Below are positions 1-9,324 of a stretch of DNA of 33,812 nucleotides, one piece after another (within the stretch, counting starts at the first letter, position 1; each line of letters starts with the position of its first letter). The stretch is from Rhodospirillales bacterium. GTDB lineage: Bacteria > Pseudomonadota > Alphaproteobacteria > Acetobacterales > Acetobacteraceae. The stretch covers positions 1-33,812 of the forward strand of contig JANYDF010000035.1 of the NCBI GenBank assembly GCA_025359905.1. The letters run 5' to 3'. The notes below the pieces were generated by a model, which was given only the letters and a program-made list of their open reading frames with translations, searched no databases and had not been told where the DNA came from. The position numbers and the translations under genes are program-made.

Positions 1-2
1 AC

Positions 3-998
3 GCGCCTGTAAATGCCCAAGCCAGCATGGCGCAAGCCTTGCTGGAGGAAGCCGCGCAGGAACCCGATGCCGTGTCGACAGCGCCTGTGAAGAAAGAAAC
101 GCAGATCATCGCGATCTACGGCAAGGGCGGCATCGGCAAAAGCTTTACGCTCGCCAATCTCAGCTACATGATGGCGCAACAAGGCAAGCGCGTGCTGCTG
201 ATCGGCTGCGACCCCAAGAGCGACACAACATCGCTGCTGTTCGGCGGCCGTAGCTGCCCGACGATTATCGAGACATCGTCGAAGAAGAAAGCCGCCGGAG
301 AGCAGGTCAAGATCGGCGACGTCTGCTTCAAGCGTGACGGCGTGTTCGCCATGGAACTGGGCGGCCCGGAAGTGGGGCGCGGCTGCGGTGGACGCGGCAT
401 CATTCATGGCTTCGAGCTGCTGGAAAAGCTGGGCTTCCATGAATGGGGCTTCGATTACGTGCTGCTCGACTTCCTTGGTGACGTGGTGTGCGGCGGCTTC
501 GGCCTGCCGATCGCGCGCGACATGTGCCAGAAAGTCATTGTCGTCGGCTCGAACGATCTGCAATCGCTGTATGTCGCCAACAACGTCTGCTCGGCGGTGG
601 ACTACTTCCGCAAGCTGGGCGGCAATGTCGGCGTGGCCGGTATGGTGATCAACAAGGACGATGGCACCGGCGAAGCGCAGGCGTTCGCGGATGCGGTCGG
701 CATTCCCGTGTTGTCGGCCATTCCGGCCAACGAGGACATCCGCCGCAAGCGCGCCAATTACGAGATCATCGGCAAGCCGGGCGGCCAGTGGGCCAGCGTG
801 TTCGAGCAACTCGCCGAGCAGGTTGCCATCGCGCCCCCGGTGCGCCCGGCGCCGCTGACGCACGACAAGTTGCTGAACCTGTTCAAGGGCGATGCGGTCG
901 GCCGCGGCGTGGTGCTCGACCCGGCAACCTTGGAAGACATGTGCGCGGCCAGCGTGCTCGGTAAGCCTTCCCTCGAAGTGATCTACGAGGGGTCATAG
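3..998 (+). CDS. bchX: Chlorophyllide a reductase, iron protein subunit BchX (5' end possibly outside window)
   Basis: BchX is the ATP-dependent electron-donating subunit of chlorophyllide a reductase (COR), feeding BchY/BchZ in the step that makes the bacteriochlorin ring. Counting from the ATG at 27 (323 residues), the P-loop GKGGIGKS lies at residues 32-39, and the 4Fe-4S cysteines that bridge the dimer are C120 (GRGCGG) and C155 (GDVVCGG). The reading frame has no stop between base 3 and the ATG at 27, and BchX proteins usually have a slightly longer N-terminus, so the true start may lie upstream of the window. The stop at 996-998 is followed two bases later by bchY. Family assignment is very secure and is separated from BchL by the lineage-typical insert after residue 80. 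Confidence 0.95.
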   Translation, partial: APVNAQASMAQALLEEAAQEPDAVSTAPVKKETQIIAIYGKGGIGKSFTLANLSYMMAQQGKRVLLIGCDPKSDTTSLLFGGRSCPTIIETSSKKKAAGEQVKIGDVCFKRDGVFAMELGGPEVGRGCGGRGIIHGFELLEKLGFHEWGFDYVLLDFLGDVVCGGFGLPIARDMCQKVIVVGSNDLQSLYVANNVCSAVDYFRKLGGNVGVAGMVINKDDGTGEAQAFADAVGIPVLSAIPANEDIRRKRANYEIIGKPGGQWASVFEQLAEQVAIAPPVRPAPLTHDKLLNLFKGDAVGRGVVLDPATLEDMCAASVLGKPSLEVIYEGS

Positions 999-1000
999 CC

Positions 1001-2524
1001 ATGGACGGCGCCATCGCCCCGCAAGCTGCCGCACCGGAGGCCGCAACCAGCGGCACCGGTTGCCATGGCGGCCGCGAGACCATGGTGGCGGCCGCGCGCG
1101 CCGCCGGGAAAAGCGAAGCGCTCGACCGCATGATGGCGGATTATCCGCGCGGCCCACACGATCAGCCGCAGTCGATGTGCCCGGCGTTCGGCTCGCTGCG
1201 CGTCGGGCTGCGGATGCGGCGCACGGCAACCATTCTGTCCGGCTCGGCCTGCTGTGTGTACGGGCTGACTTTCACCTCGCATTTCTACGGCGCCAAACGC
1301 ACCGTCGGCTACGTTCCGTTCAACTCGGAAACCCTGGTCAAGGGCCAGTTGTTCGAGGACATCCGCGCAGCGGTGTATGAGACGGCCAAACCGGCTGACT
1401 ACGACTGCGTCGTGGTGATCAATCTGTGCGTGCCGACTGCATCGGGCGTGCCGCTCGACCGGCTGCCCAAACAGATCGACGGCGTGCGGGTGATCGGCAT
1501 TGACGTGCCGGGTTTCGGCGTGCCGACCCACGCCGAGGCAAAGGACGTGCTGGCGGGCGCAATGTTGCGCTATGCGCGGCTGGAGGCCGAGACCGGACCG
1601 GTGGCGCGGCCGCGCATGGCGCTGCCCGACGAACCCACCGTGACGCTGTTGGCCGAATTGTTCCCGGCCGACCCGGTCGGGATCGCCGCATTGCTGAAGC
1701 CGATGGGCATGGCGCTGGGCACCCAGGTGCCGACGCGCGAATGGCGCGACTTGTACGCCGCACTGGACTGCTCAGTCGTGGCCGCCGTGCACCCGTTCTA
1801 CACTGCATCGGTGCGCGAGTTTCATGCCGCCGGGCGCCCGGTGGTCGGCTCGGGGCCGGTCGGTGTCGATGGCACCGCCGCATGGCTGGACGCGGTGGGC
1901 CGTGCCGGCAACATTGCCGCCGAACGCATCGATGTGGCGAAAGCCAAGGCGCTGCCGGCCATTCGTGCGGCACTGGAAGCCAACCCGATCAACGCACGCA
2001 TCACGGTCTCCGGCTACGAGGGTTCGGAATTGCTGGTGGCGCGGCTGTTGATGGAAGCGGGCGCCGAGGTGCCGTATGTCGGCACCGCCTGCCCGCGCAC
2101 CGAATGGAGCGACGCCGACCGCGAGTGGCTGCAAGCGCGCGGCACCCATGTGCAGTATCGCGCCTCGCTGGAGCAGGATTGCGCCGCGATGCAGGACGTG
2201 CGGCCCGACCTTGCGGTTGGCACCACGCCGCTGGTGCAGAAAGCCAAGGAGCTTGGCATCCCGGCCCTGTATTTCACCAACATGGTGTCTGCGCGGCCAT
2301 TGTTCGGCGCGGCCGGCGCTGGATCGCTGGCCGGGATCGTGGCCGCGCAAACTCGCGGGCGCGAACGCTATGGCCGCATGGTGGACTTCTTCACCAATGT
2401 CGGCACCGGCGAGGCGACCGGTTATGGCTGGCAGGGCGTGCCGCAGGACCATCCGCAAGCCAAGGAGCGCTTCCGCAAGATGCGCGCGGCCAAAGTAAAG
2501 GCCGAGTCGGCGGTGGGGACCTAG
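1001..2524 (+). CDS. bchY: Chlorophyllide a reductase subunit BchY
   Basis: BchY pairs with BchZ as the catalytic, nitrogenase MoFe-like component of COR, reducing the C7-C8 double bond of chlorophyllide a. The 507-residue product has the expected length. Cysteines suited to bind the 4Fe-4S cluster are C60 (SMCPAF), C84/C85 (GSACCVYG) and C143 (NLCVPT). The ATG at 1001 follows a GAGGGG Shine-Dalgarno sequence and lies two bases after the bchX stop, so the two are translationally coupled. The C-terminal third (about residues 340-500) is the conserved substrate-pocket half of the family. No lesion was seen. Confidence 0.95.
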   Translation: MDGAIAPQAAAPEAATSGTGCHGGRETMVAAARAAGKSEALDRMMADYPRGPHDQPQSMCPAFGSLRVGLRMRRTATILSGSACCVYGLTFTSHFYGAKRTVGYVPFNSETLVKGQLFEDIRAAVYETAKPADYDCVVVINLCVPTASGVPLDRLPKQIDGVRVIGIDVPGFGVPTHAEAKDVLAGAMLRYARLEAETGPVARPRMALPDEPTVTLLAELFPADPVGIAALLKPMGMALGTQVPTREWRDLYAALDCSVVAAVHPFYTASVREFHAAGRPVVGSGPVGVDGTAAWLDAVGRAGNIAAERIDVAKAKALPAIRAALEANPINARITVSGYEGSELLVARLLMEAGAEVPYVGTACPRTEWSDADREWLQARGTHVQYRASLEQDCAAMQDVRPDLAVGTTPLVQKAKELGIPALYFTNMVSARPLFGAAGAGSLAGIVAAQTRGRERYGRMVDFFTNVGTGEATGYGWQGVPQDHPQAKERFRKMRAAKVKAESAVGT

Positions 2525-2526
2525 CC

Positions 2527-3981
2527 ATGCTGGTGCTCGATCATGACCGGGCGGGCGGCTACTGGGGCGCAGTTTACGCCTTTACCGCGGTGCGCGGACT
2601 GCGCGTGGTGATCGACGGCCCGGTGGGCTGCGAAAACCTGCCGGTGACCGCCGTGCTGCACTACACCGACGGGCTGCCGCCGCATGAATTGCCCGTTGTG
2701 GTCACTGGACTTTCTGAAGACGCACTGTCGATGAGCGGCACCGAGGGCGCTATGCGCCGCGCTGCGGCCACACAAGATCCGGACATGCCGGCCGTGGTAG
2801 TGACCGGCAGCATCGCCGAGATGATCGGCGGCGGGGTGACGCCCGAGGGTTCGAACCTGATGCGGTTCATCCCGCGCACCATCGACGAAGACCAGTGGCA
2901 GGCCGCCGACCGGGCGATTTTCTGGCTGTGGAACGAGTTCGGCGCCAAGAAATCCAAGCCGAAACTGCGCGCCGCCCGCGCCCCGGGCACCAAGCCGCGT
3001 GTCAACATCATCGGGCCGATCTACGGCACTTTCAATATGCCGCCCGATCTGGCGGAAATCCGCCGGCTGATCGAGGGCATCGGCTGCGAGATCAACCTGA
3101 CGTTCCCGCTCGGCGCGCATGTCGAGGACATCGCCAAGCTGCCAGATGCCGACGTGAACGTCTGCATGTATCGCGAGTTCGGCCGTGGGCTATGCGAAGA
3201 ACTCGACCGGCCGTATCTGCAAGCGCCGATCGGACTGTTCGCCACCACCAATTTCCTGCGCAAACTGGGTGAGCTGACCGGAATCGATCCTGAGCCGTTT
3301 ATCGAGCGCGAGAAACATACCACCATCAAGCCGCTGTGGGATTTGTGGCGCAGTGTCACGCAGGATTTCTTCGCCACCGCGAGCTTCGCCGTTGTCGCTA
3401 CCGATACCTACGCGCGCGGTATCCGGCAATTCCTTGAAGATGAAATGGGCATCCCTTGCCAGTTCACCTTTTCACGCACCGCCGGCACCAAGCCGGACAA
3501 CGCAGCCGTGCGCAAAGCGCTCAAGGATAAACCTCCGTTCATCCTGTACGGCTCGTTCAATGAACGCATGTATGCCGCCGAGCTCGGCGCGCGCTGCATG
3601 TACATTCCGGCCTCGTTTCCCGGCGCCATCATCCGCCGCGCCACCGGCACGCCGTTCATGGGCTATGCTGGAGCGACCTACCTTATTCAAGAATTCTGCA
3701 ACGCGCTGTTCGATGCGCTGTTCCACATTCTGCCGCTGGGCACCGAGATGGATCGGGTGGAAGCAACGCCGGCCAAGCATGGCGACTTCAACGCCACGCC
3801 GTGGGACGACGACGCGCTGGAGATTCTGCAAGCCCATGTCGAGCGCGAGCCATTCCTGGTGCGCATCTCGGCCGCCAAACGCCTGCGCGAGCGCGTCGAG
3901 CGCGACGCCCGCCAGGATCGCGAACAACGCGTAAGTGCCGCGCGGGTTGCGCAGTCGCTTGCGTCCGTGACAGCCGGATAG
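2527..3981 (+). CDS. bchZ: Chlorophyllide a reductase subunit BchZ
   Basis: BchZ is the second catalytic subunit of COR. The ATG at 2527 sits two bases after the bchY stop, and the 484-residue product matches family length. The reading frame is open further upstream (to 1741), but that part only overlaps bchY in another frame and has no BchZ similarity. C35 in the [10 protein letters not shown] motif is the single BchZ cysteine expected to complete the BchYZ iron-sulfur cluster. The Arg/Glu-rich C-terminal tail ([14 protein letters not shown]) is typical of BchZ. It ends the bchXYZ unit; puf genes follow after 152 bp in the same direction, as in the classic bch-puf superoperon arrangement. 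Confidence 0.95.
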   Translation: MLVLDHDRAGGYWGAVYAFTAVRGLRVVIDGPVGCENLPVTAVLHYTDGLPPHELPVVVTGLSEDALSMSGTEGAMRRAAATQDPDMPAVVVTGSIAEMIGGGVTPEGSNLMRFIPRTIDEDQWQAADRAIFWLWNEFGAKKSKPKLRAARAPGTKPRVNIIGPIYGTFNMPPDLAEIRRLIEGIGCEINLTFPLGAHVEDIAKLPDADVNVCMYREFGRGLCEELDRPYLQAPIGLFATTNFLRKLGELTGIDPEPFIEREKHTTIKPLWDLWRSVTQDFFATASFAVVATDTYARGIRQFLEDEMGIPCQFTFSRTAGTKPDNAAVRKALKDKPPFILYGSFNERMYAAELGARCMYIPASFPGAIIRRATGTPFMGYAGATYLIQEFCNALFDALFHILPLGTEMDRVEATPAKHGDFNATPWDDDALEILQAHVEREPFLVRISAAKRLRERVERDARQDREQRVSAARVAQSLASVTAG

Positions 3982-4048
3982 GCCGCGCCGTGTGCACGCC
4001 ATCCGGTTCACCATGTCCCCCCGGCCGTCGTGCCGGAAGGACAGCCTG

Positions 4049-4069
4049 CCGTGGCGCGGTCCGCCACGG
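4049..4069 (+). other. Hairpin in the bchZ-pufB leader
   Basis: An 8-bp perfect stem, CCGTGGCG (4049-4056) with CGCCACGG (4062-4069), closes a 5-nt loop in the 152-bp gap between bchZ and pufB. No T-run follows, so it is more likely an mRNA processing or stability element than an intrinsic terminator. I see no pufQ reading frame in this gap. Confidence 0.5.
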
Positions 4070-4133
4070 AACACCCAGCCGCGCGGGACGAGCGCGGTAG
4101 CGGCCGAAAGGCCTGTTGTTCGGAGGTTGCTCC

Positions 4134-4346
4134 ATGTCTGGCGTTACCAAAACAGCGTCGGGACTCACCGACAATGAAGCGAAGGAGTTTCACAATCTCT
4201 TTGTGAGCAGCTTCGTTATTTTCACCATTGTCGCCATCATCGCGCACATTCTCGTGTGGCAGTGGCGTCCCTGGCTGCCGCCGGTTGGCGGTTACGCGAC
4301 GTCGGCGATCGACGGCGTGAAGTTCGTCACCTCGTTCCTGGCCTAG
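4134..4346 (+). CDS. pufB: LH1 light-harvesting beta polypeptide PufB
   Basis: This 70-residue protein is the beta subunit of the core antenna; it binds Bchl a and pairs with PufA around the reaction centre in the cytoplasmic membrane. The hallmark motif [11 protein letters not shown] places the axial Bchl ligand at H38, with the second conserved His at H20 (EAKEFHNLF). A single membrane helix spans roughly residues 22-44. The ATG at 4134 is preceded by a CGGAGG ribosome site; an in-frame TTG at 4116 is rejected because it would include that site. The C-terminal tail after WRPW (about 23 residues) is longer than in many LH1 beta chains. Confidence 0.95.
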   Translation: MSGVTKTASGLTDNEAKEFHNLFVSSFVIFTIVAIIAHILVWQWRPWLPPVGGYATSAIDGVKFVTSFLA

Positions 4347-4358
4347 GAGGCTTCAGCA

Positions 4359-4541
4359 ATGTGGCGCATTTGGCTGCTCTTCGACCCGCGCCGGGCGCTG
4401 GTCGGTTTGGGCGTTTTCCTGTTCGTCTTGGCTGTCCTGATCCACTTTATCGTGTTGAGCACCGACCGGTTCAACTGGATCGAGGGCCCGCATCACAGTG
4501 CGGCGGCGCAGATGGCTCCGCTTCCCGCTGCGGTGAAATAG
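4359..4541 (+). CDS. pufA: LH1 light-harvesting alpha polypeptide PufA
   Basis: This 60-residue alpha subunit of the core antenna lies 12 bp after pufB, behind its own GGAGG site. The N-terminal [11 protein letters not shown] is the family signature. One transmembrane helix (about residues 13-35) carries the Bchl ligand H29 within LAVLIHF, followed by the conserved STDRFNW segment. The C-terminus is Ala/Pro rich with no extra motif. Its mRNA is followed by a strong hairpin before pufL, consistent with the usual excess of antenna over reaction-centre transcripts. Confidence 0.95.
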   Translation: MWRIWLLFDPRRALVGLGVFLFVLAVLIHFIVLSTDRFNWIEGPHHSAAAQMAPLPAAVK

Positions 4542-4555
4542 CGCCGGCCAGGATG

Positions 4556-4599
4556 GCGGCGGGCGGGGCGACAGCGCACCGCCCAGCCCTGCCCGCCGC
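4556..4599 (+). other. pufA-pufL intercistronic mRNA-stabilising hairpin
   Basis: GCGGCGGGCGGGGC at 4556-4569 pairs with GCCCTGCCCGCCGC at 4586-4599, giving a 14-bp stem with one G-U pair and a 16-nt loop. No T-run follows. In Rhodobacter, a hairpin at this same position protects the pufBA message from 3' decay and sets the LH1:RC ratio; the same role is inferred here from position and strength. Confidence 0.8.
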
Positions 4600-4670
4600 T
4601 ATCCATGGCGACGCCCGCAGGGTTGCGGGGAGGCAACCCGAATAGAGCTACTCGACCGGAGGAATCGACA

Positions 4671-5495
4671 ATGTCGATGCTCAGTTATGAAGAAAAGTAC
4701 CGCGTGCGTGGAGGCACCCTGGTCGGGGGAGATCTGTTCGACTTCTGGGTGGGGCCGTTTTTTGTCGGCTTCTTCGGAGTTACGACGGTCTTCTTCAGCG
4801 TGCTCGGAACCGCCCTGATCCTGTATGGCGCTTCCCTTGGACCGACGTGGAATGTCTGGCGCATCAGCATTGCCCCGCCCGACATCAGCTACGGACTGGC
4901 GTTTGCCCCGCTGAAGGAAGGCGGATTGTGGCAGATCATTACCCTGTGCGCGATCGGCGCATTCTGTTCTTGGGTGCTGCGCCAGACGGAAATCTCGCGC
5001 AAGCTTGGCATGGGGTATCATGTCCCGTTCGCCTACAGCTTCGCGGTATTTGCCTATATTTCGCTGGTGGTGATCCGGCCGTTACTGATGGGCGCGTGGG
5101 GTTATGGCTTCCCATATGGGATTATCAGCCACCTCGATTGGGTGTCCAACACTGGCTATCAGTATCTGCATTTCCACTACAATCCCGCGCATATGATTGC
5201 CATCACGTTCTTCTTCACCACGGTGCTGGCGCTGTCGATGCATGGCGGGCTGGTGCTGTCGGCGGCGAACCCGACCAAGGGCACGCTGATGAAGACCGGC
5301 GAACACGAGAACACCTTCTTCCGTGACACCGTTGGTTATTCCATCGGCTTCCTCGGCATTCACCGGCTTGGCCTGTTTCTGGCGGTGTCGGCGGCGTTCT
5401 GGAGTGCGGTGTGCATCATCATCAGCGGCCCGTTCTGGACGCGCGGCTGGCCCGAATGGTGGGGCTGGTGGCTCAATCTGCCGATCTGGAACTAG
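4671..5495 (+). CDS. pufL: Photosynthetic reaction centre L subunit
   Basis: PufL is one of the two membrane subunits that bind the Bchl special pair, accessory Bchl, bacteriopheophytin, quinones and iron of the type II reaction centre. The 274-residue protein begins at the ATG at 4671 behind a GGAGG site. Ligands are shifted by one from Rhodobacter sphaeroides numbering: H154 (accessory Bchl), H169 and H174 in [10 protein letters not shown] (special-pair environment and ligand), H191 and H231 (iron). Five membrane helices are evident. The N-terminal signature [20 protein letters not shown] is intact. It is followed by pufM after 21 bp. Confidence 0.97.
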   Translation: MSMLSYEEKYRVRGGTLVGGDLFDFWVGPFFVGFFGVTTVFFSVLGTALILYGASLGPTWNVWRISIAPPDISYGLAFAPLKEGGLWQIITLCAIGAFCSWVLRQTEISRKLGMGYHVPFAYSFAVFAYISLVVIRPLLMGAWGYGFPYGIISHLDWVSNTGYQYLHFHYNPAHMIAITFFFTTVLALSMHGGLVLSAANPTKGTLMKTGEHENTFFRDTVGYSIGFLGIHRLGLFLAVSAAFWSAVCIIISGPFWTRGWPEWWGWWLNLPIWN

Positions 5496-5516
5496 GGCGA
5501 GGGGGAGTAAGCCGTC

Positions 5517-6488
5517 ATGGCTGAGTACCAAAACATCTTCAACCGGATCCAGGCGCGCGGGCCTGGCTACCCCGGCGTGCCGCTCGCCCGAGGTAGCTGG
5601 CCACGCCTAGGCAAGCCGCTGCACGTGCATCTGGCCGGACTCATCGGTGATTCGCAGGTTGGGCCGATTTACTTCGGCACTGTTGGCATGGCCTCGGTGA
5701 TCTGCGGATTGATCGCCTTTGAGATCATCGGGCTCAATATGTTCGCCTCGGTGAACTGGGATCCGGTGCAGTTCGTCCGTCAACTGCCGTGGCTGGCGCT
5801 GGAACCGCCGGCGCCGCAATACGGCCTGCACATTCCACCGCTGTCGCAAGGCGGCTGGTGGCTGGTAGCCGGCTTCTTCCTGACCGCGAGCATCCTGCTG
5901 TGGTGGTGGCGGGTGTACAAGCGGGCGACTGCGCTTGGCCTTGGCACCCACACCGCATGGGCGTTCGCTGCCGCCATCTGGCTGTATCTGGTGCTGGGCT
6001 TCATCCGCCCGCTGCTGGTCGGCAGCTGGTCCGAGGCGGTGCCGTTCGGCATCTTCCCGCACCTGGATTGGACGGCGGCCTTCTCGATCCGCTACGGTAA
6101 CCTGTTCTACAACCCGTTCCACATGCTCTCGATCGCGTTCCTGTACGGCTCCACGGTGCTGTTCGCGATGCATGCGGCAACCGTGCTGGCCACCGGCCGC
6201 TACGGGGCCGACCGGGAGCTTGAGCAGATCGCCGACCGGGGCACCGGCTTTGAACGCGGCGCGCTGTTCTGGCGCTGGTGCATGGGCTTCAACGCCACCG
6301 CCGAGTCGATCCATCGCTGGGCGTGGTGGTTCGCAGTGCTGTGCCCGCTGACCGGCGGCATCGGCATCCTGCTCACCGGCACGGTGGTCGATAACTGGTA
6401 CCTTTGGGGCGTGAAGCACGACATCGCGCCGACCTACCCGCCCGTGTTTGGGATTGTGACCGATCCGGCAGCGGGAGCAGGGCAATGA
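5517..6488 (+). CDS. pufM: Photosynthetic reaction centre M subunit
   Basis: PufM is the partner of PufL in the reaction-centre core. The 323-residue protein has five membrane helices, the accessory-Bchl region FPHLDW, the special-pair ligand motif FYNPFHML and the iron-ligand histidines in MHAATVLA and SIHRWAWW. The N-terminus ([15 protein letters not shown]) is typical. Length is usual for strains that also have a bound tetraheme cytochrome. The stop overlaps the pufC start by four bases (ATGA, 6485-6488), implying coupled translation. Confidence 0.97.
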   Translation: MAEYQNIFNRIQARGPGYPGVPLARGSWPRLGKPLHVHLAGLIGDSQVGPIYFGTVGMASVICGLIAFEIIGLNMFASVNWDPVQFVRQLPWLALEPPAPQYGLHIPPLSQGGWWLVAGFFLTASILLWWWRVYKRATALGLGTHTAWAFAAAIWLYLVLGFIRPLLVGSWSEAVPFGIFPHLDWTAAFSIRYGNLFYNPFHMLSIAFLYGSTVLFAMHAATVLATGRYGADRELEQIADRGTGFERGALFWRWCMGFNATAESIHRWAWWFAVLCPLTGGIGILLTGTVVDNWYLWGVKHDIAPTYPPVFGIVTDPAAGAGQ

Positions 6489-7513
6489 ATTGGGGCATTC
6501 GCACTACCGTGAGCCTGCTCGCGATTGTCGCGGGCACGCTGCTGGCCATCGTGATCCTGTTCAGCTTCGAGCGCCCGCCGCTGCAATCCGTGCAGCGGGG
6601 CTATCGCGGCGTCGGGATGCAGGAAAACTACAACCCGCGGACCCTGGAAGTGTTGGCCGTCGCCAACAAGGTGCCAGGCGTGCTGCCCTCATTGGGCACC
6701 GCCGGGCCCAAGGCGGGCACGGTGTATAAGAACGTCAAGCTGCTCGGCGGCCTCAGCGTCGGCCAGTTCACCCGCCTGATGGCCTCCATCACCACCTGGG
6801 TGTCCCCGAAGCAGGGCTGCGCTTACTGCCACGACACCAAGGACATGGCGTCCGACGCGCTCTACACCAAAGTGGTGGCGCGGCGGATGATCCAGATGGT
6901 TCAGCACGTCAACGCCGACTGGAAGCCGCACGTCGTCGAAACCGGCGTGACCTGCTACACGTGCCACCGTGGCCAGCCGGTCCCGGCAAATGTGTGGTTC
7001 GAAAACGCCGGCCCGCCGCACGCGCATGGCCAGTTGGAAACCGAGAGTGGCATGGGATACGCCTCGGGTCCGGCGGGTCTGACCGCGCTGCCCTACGACC
7101 CGTACTCGCCGTTCCTGGAGAAGGACGCCAGCATCCGCGTTCAGGCGACAACGGCGCTGCCGTCCGGCAATCTGCAGACCATCAAGCAGACCGAATGGAC
7201 CTACGCGTTGATGATGAACATCTCGCAGTCCCTTGGGGTCAACTGCACCTACTGCCACAACAGCCGCGAATTCGGCGATTGGAAGCAGAGCACGCCGCAA
7301 CGCACCACGGCGTGGCACGGTATCCGGATGACTCGCGATCTGAACAACGGCTTCATGACCCCGCTGACCGGCACTTTCCCACCAGCCCGGCTTGGACCGC
7401 AGGGCGACGTGGCGAAGATCAACTGCGCCACCTGCCACCAGGGCGTCTACAAACCGCTGTTCGGTGTCAGCATGGTGAAGACCTTCCCCGAACTGAGGAG
7501 CGTTGCGCCCTAA
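6485..7513 (+). CDS. pufC: Tetraheme reaction-centre cytochrome c subunit PufC
   Basis: PufC sits on the periplasmic face of the reaction centre and re-reduces the photo-oxidised special pair, taking electrons from soluble cytochromes or HiPIP. The 342-residue protein has four CxxCH heme motifs: CAYCH (112-116), CYTCH (157-161), CTYCH (254-258) and CATCH (314-318). Candidate axial Met residues lie upstream in RLMAS (M99), RRMIQM (about M135-138) and LMMN (M243/244). Residues 8-27 form an N-terminal hydrophobic segment. It contains no Cys, so there is no lipobox and the protein is probably held by an uncleaved helix rather than a lipid. The ATG at 6485 overlaps the pufM stop; an in-frame start at 6404 inside pufM is rejected. 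Confidence 0.96.
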   Translation: MNWGIRTTVSLLAIVAGTLLAIVILFSFERPPLQSVQRGYRGVGMQENYNPRTLEVLAVANKVPGVLPSLGTAGPKAGTVYKNVKLLGGLSVGQFTRLMASITTWVSPKQGCAYCHDTKDMASDALYTKVVARRMIQMVQHVNADWKPHVVETGVTCYTCHRGQPVPANVWFENAGPPHAHGQLETESGMGYASGPAGLTALPYDPYSPFLEKDASIRVQATTALPSGNLQTIKQTEWTYALMMNISQSLGVNCTYCHNSREFGDWKQSTPQRTTAWHGIRMTRDLNNGFMTPLTGTFPPARLGPQGDVAKINCATCHQGVYKPLFGVSMVKTFPELRSVAP

Positions 7514-7538
7514 GCGCAACGGCTTCCAGCCTCTTCCA

Positions 7539-7574
7539 ACGGGGGTCGCGCAGCCACGCGGCTCCCGTTTTCTT
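7539..7574 (+). terminator. Intrinsic terminator of the puf operon
   Basis: ACGGGGGTCGCG (7539-7550) pairs with CGCGGCTCCCGT (7557-7568) through a 6-nt loop, with two G-U pairs, and is followed by TTTCTT. It begins 26 bases after the pufC stop, so it most likely ends the puf transcript and leaves the following cytochrome gene with its own promoter. Confidence 0.8.
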
Positions 7575-7737
7575 GTACAGCGGCCGTTGCGTGCCGGACG
7601 CGGTGGCGATTGTTAAAAACAGCGGCTTGCCGGTATGCCCTGGTTTCCCATAATGCATGCGCCGAAAGCAGCATTGCCGCCCGGGGCCCCGGGCGGCGGT
7701 GGCTGGATTGTGTCATTCGATCGAGGAGAAGCGTCGC

Positions 7738-8358
7738 GTGGACAGCATGCAGGTCAACAAGGCCATCGCCGCGGTGCTGGTCTCCGGTATCGCCTTCATG
7801 GGGGCGACGCTGATTAGCCAGTCGCTGGTAAACCCCCATAAATTGGCGAAGCCGGCGATCAAGATCGAAGGGGCCGAGCCCGCGCCGGCGGCGGCTGCGG
7901 CAGCCGAGCCTTCGATTGAGGCGCTGCTGGCGGCGGCAGACCCCAAGAAGGGCCAAGCTGACACCCAGGCGGCCGGCTGCGTGGCGTGCCACTCGTTCAC
8001 CGAGGGCGGCAAAGCTGGCGTGGGGCCAAACCTATATGGCGTGGTTGGTGGCGCGCACGGCCACATGGAAGGCTTTGGCTACTCGGCCGCGCTGAAGGGC
8101 AAGACCGGAAACTGGAGTTTCGCCGAGCTGAACGAGTGGCTCAAGAAGCCCGCCGCGTTCGCCGCAGGGACCAAGATGACCTACGCCGGTTTGGCAGATC
8201 CCCAAAAGCGCGCCGAGATCATCGCCTACCTGAACACGCTATCGGCCAGCCCGCTGCCGCTGCCAGCCGCCACAGGCGCACCTGCCAAGGCCGCTGCCGC
8301 GACACCTGCTGCTGCCGCAGCGCCTGCTCCGGCCGCAGCAGCCGCCCCGGCACCGTAA
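7738..8358 (+). CDS. Membrane-anchored c-type cytochrome (first half of an interrupted diheme protein)
   Basis: The GTG at 7738 follows a CGAGGAG ribosome site; an in-frame ATG at 7747 is the alternative. The 206-residue product has an N-terminal hydrophobic helix (about residues 9-28, probably an uncleaved anchor), an Ala/Pro linker, and a cytochrome c2-like domain with CVACH (heme) and a distal Met in GTKMTYAG. It then runs into an Ala/Pro-rich tail and stops at TAA 8356-8358. The same frame continues directly into a second, about 75% identical heme domain, so the ancestral gene was probably diheme. It sits behind the puf terminator, suggesting an electron carrier between the bc1 complex and PufC, like cytochrome cy; that role is inference. 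Confidence 0.85.
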   Translation: MDSMQVNKAIAAVLVSGIAFMGATLISQSLVNPHKLAKPAIKIEGAEPAPAAAAAAEPSIEALLAAADPKKGQADTQAAGCVACHSFTEGGKAGVGPNLYGVVGGAHGHMEGFGYSAALKGKTGNWSFAELNEWLKKPAAFAAGTKMTYAGLADPQKRAEIIAYLNTLSASPLPLPAATGAPAKAAAATPAAAAAPAPAAAAAPAP

Positions 8359-8370
8359 AAGCCGTTCGCG

Positions 8371-8727
8371 GTGCTGCTCGCCGCTGCCGAGGTCAAGGCA
8401 GGCCAAGCGGCGACGGCCAAGCTCGGCTGCGTCGCTTGCCATACCTTCACCGAAGGCGGCAAAGCCGGGCTCGGTCCGAACCTCTATGGGGTTGTCGGCG
8501 CCGCGCACGGTCACATGGAAGGCTACGGCTACTCGGCCGCGCTCAAGGGCAAGGAAGGCGCCTGGACGTTCGATGAGCTGAACAAGTGGCTCACCAAGCC
8601 AGCCGCCTACGCGCCCGGCACCAAGATGACGTTCGCCGGCGTGGCCAATGCCGAGCAGCGCGCCAACGTGATCGCCTACCTGAACACGCTGTCAGCCAGC
8701 CCGCTGCCGATCCCTGCCGCACCTTGA
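8371..8727 (+). CDS. Second cytochrome c domain stranded behind an in-frame stop
   Basis: This is a 118-residue cytochrome c2-like domain (CVACH; distal Met in GTKMTFAG) in the same frame as the preceding cytochrome, 12 bases after its TAA. My ungapped comparison gives about 85 identities in 113 positions with the first domain, so it is a tandem duplication. The only plausible start is the GTG at 8371. There is no obvious ribosome site ahead of it and no signal peptide, so a separately translated product could not be exported to receive heme. It is best read as the C-terminal half of a diheme cytochrome cut off by a nonsense change, unless the TAA is a sequencing error. Confidence 0.7.
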   Translation: MLLAAAEVKAGQAATAKLGCVACHTFTEGGKAGLGPNLYGVVGAAHGHMEGYGYSAALKGKEGAWTFDELNKWLTKPAAYAPGTKMTFAGVANAEQRANVIAYLNTLSASPLPIPAAP

Positions 8728-8747
8728 CCGATACGCCTAAGGCCGAA

Positions 8748-8779
8748 CGGACCAGCCGCGCAAGCCGGCGGCTGGTCCG
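8748..8779. terminator. Bidirectional terminator-like hairpin between convergent genes
   Basis: CGGACCAGCCGC (8748-8759) pairs perfectly with GCGGCTGGTCCG (8768-8779) through an 8-nt loop. It lies exactly between the cytochrome stop (8727) and the stop of the convergent COQ10-like gene (8780). There is no T-run on either strand, so termination strength is uncertain. Confidence 0.6.
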
Positions 8780-9271
8780 CTAAAGCGCGCCGCGCCCAGC
8801 GTTCAACGTCTGGTGCAAATGAGCCGCTGTCAGTTGGGTGGCCCGGCGCTCGAAGGAGTCGACCACTTGGCCGAACATCGAATCAAATAATCCGGACGCC
8901 AGCTTGGTCACGATGGGGTTACGGAACGCGTAGTTGGCGGAAAACGCGATATCTGTGGCCGCTTCACCATGCGCCTCGAATCGCCAGATCACGTGCAAGT
9001 GTTTCAGTGGGCCATCTTCGGAATCCACCACGATCCGCCGCGCGGCGTGATCGGCGCGCGTTCGATTTGTATAGCTCATCTGCACCGGCTGCACGCCAAC
9101 GGTCATGCGCGACACGATCTCGGTCAGCCCGGTTCCAACATCGCGCCGCGACACGATACGTACGCGCGCACAACCGGGGACGAACGCCGGATAATGCTCC
9201 ATATCTAGGACCAGAGCGAATAAATCAGCCCAGGAATGGCGGACGGTCTTGCGGATGGTGACTGTGTGCAT
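8780..9271 (-). CDS. COQ10/RatA-family START-like protein
   Basis: The 163-residue protein belongs to the COQ10/polyketide-cyclase START-like family: VTIRKTVRHSWADLFALV at the N-terminus, the central YPAFVPGCARVRI segment, and a C-terminal amphipathic helix ending in VDSFERRATQL. COQ10 proteins bind ubiquinone in a hydrophobic cavity and help quinone reach the respiratory chain; the bacterial homologue RatA is annotated as a ribosome-association toxin, a less likely role here. No membrane segment or signal peptide was seen. It is divergent from the rhodoquinone gene rquA across a 100-bp gap with an FNR-type site whose position suits this gene. A quinone-handling role linked to RquA is inference. 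Confidence 0.75.
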   Translation of the reverse strand: MHTVTIRKTVRHSWADLFALVLDMEHYPAFVPGCARVRIVSRRDVGTGLTEIVSRMTVGVQPVQMSYTNRTRADHAARRIVVDSEDGPLKHLHVIWRFEAHGEAATDIAFSANYAFRNPIVTKLASGLFDSMFGQVVDSFERRATQLTAAHLHQTLNAGRGAL

Positions 9272-9324
9272 CGGACTATCGTGCTAAAGTACAGCATCGT
9301 TACGGCCGACCCGATTGCCGGACG

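Noticed and set aside
3992-4177. Possible pufQ upstream of pufB
   Set aside because: The 61-residue frame overlaps pufB and has no membrane segment or PufQ similarity.
8356-8358. Programmed read-through or recoding of the TAA in the cytochrome
   Set aside because: TAA is not a known selenocysteine (TGA) or pyrrolysine (TAG) codon, and no stimulatory structure was evident. A nonsense change or sequence error is simpler.
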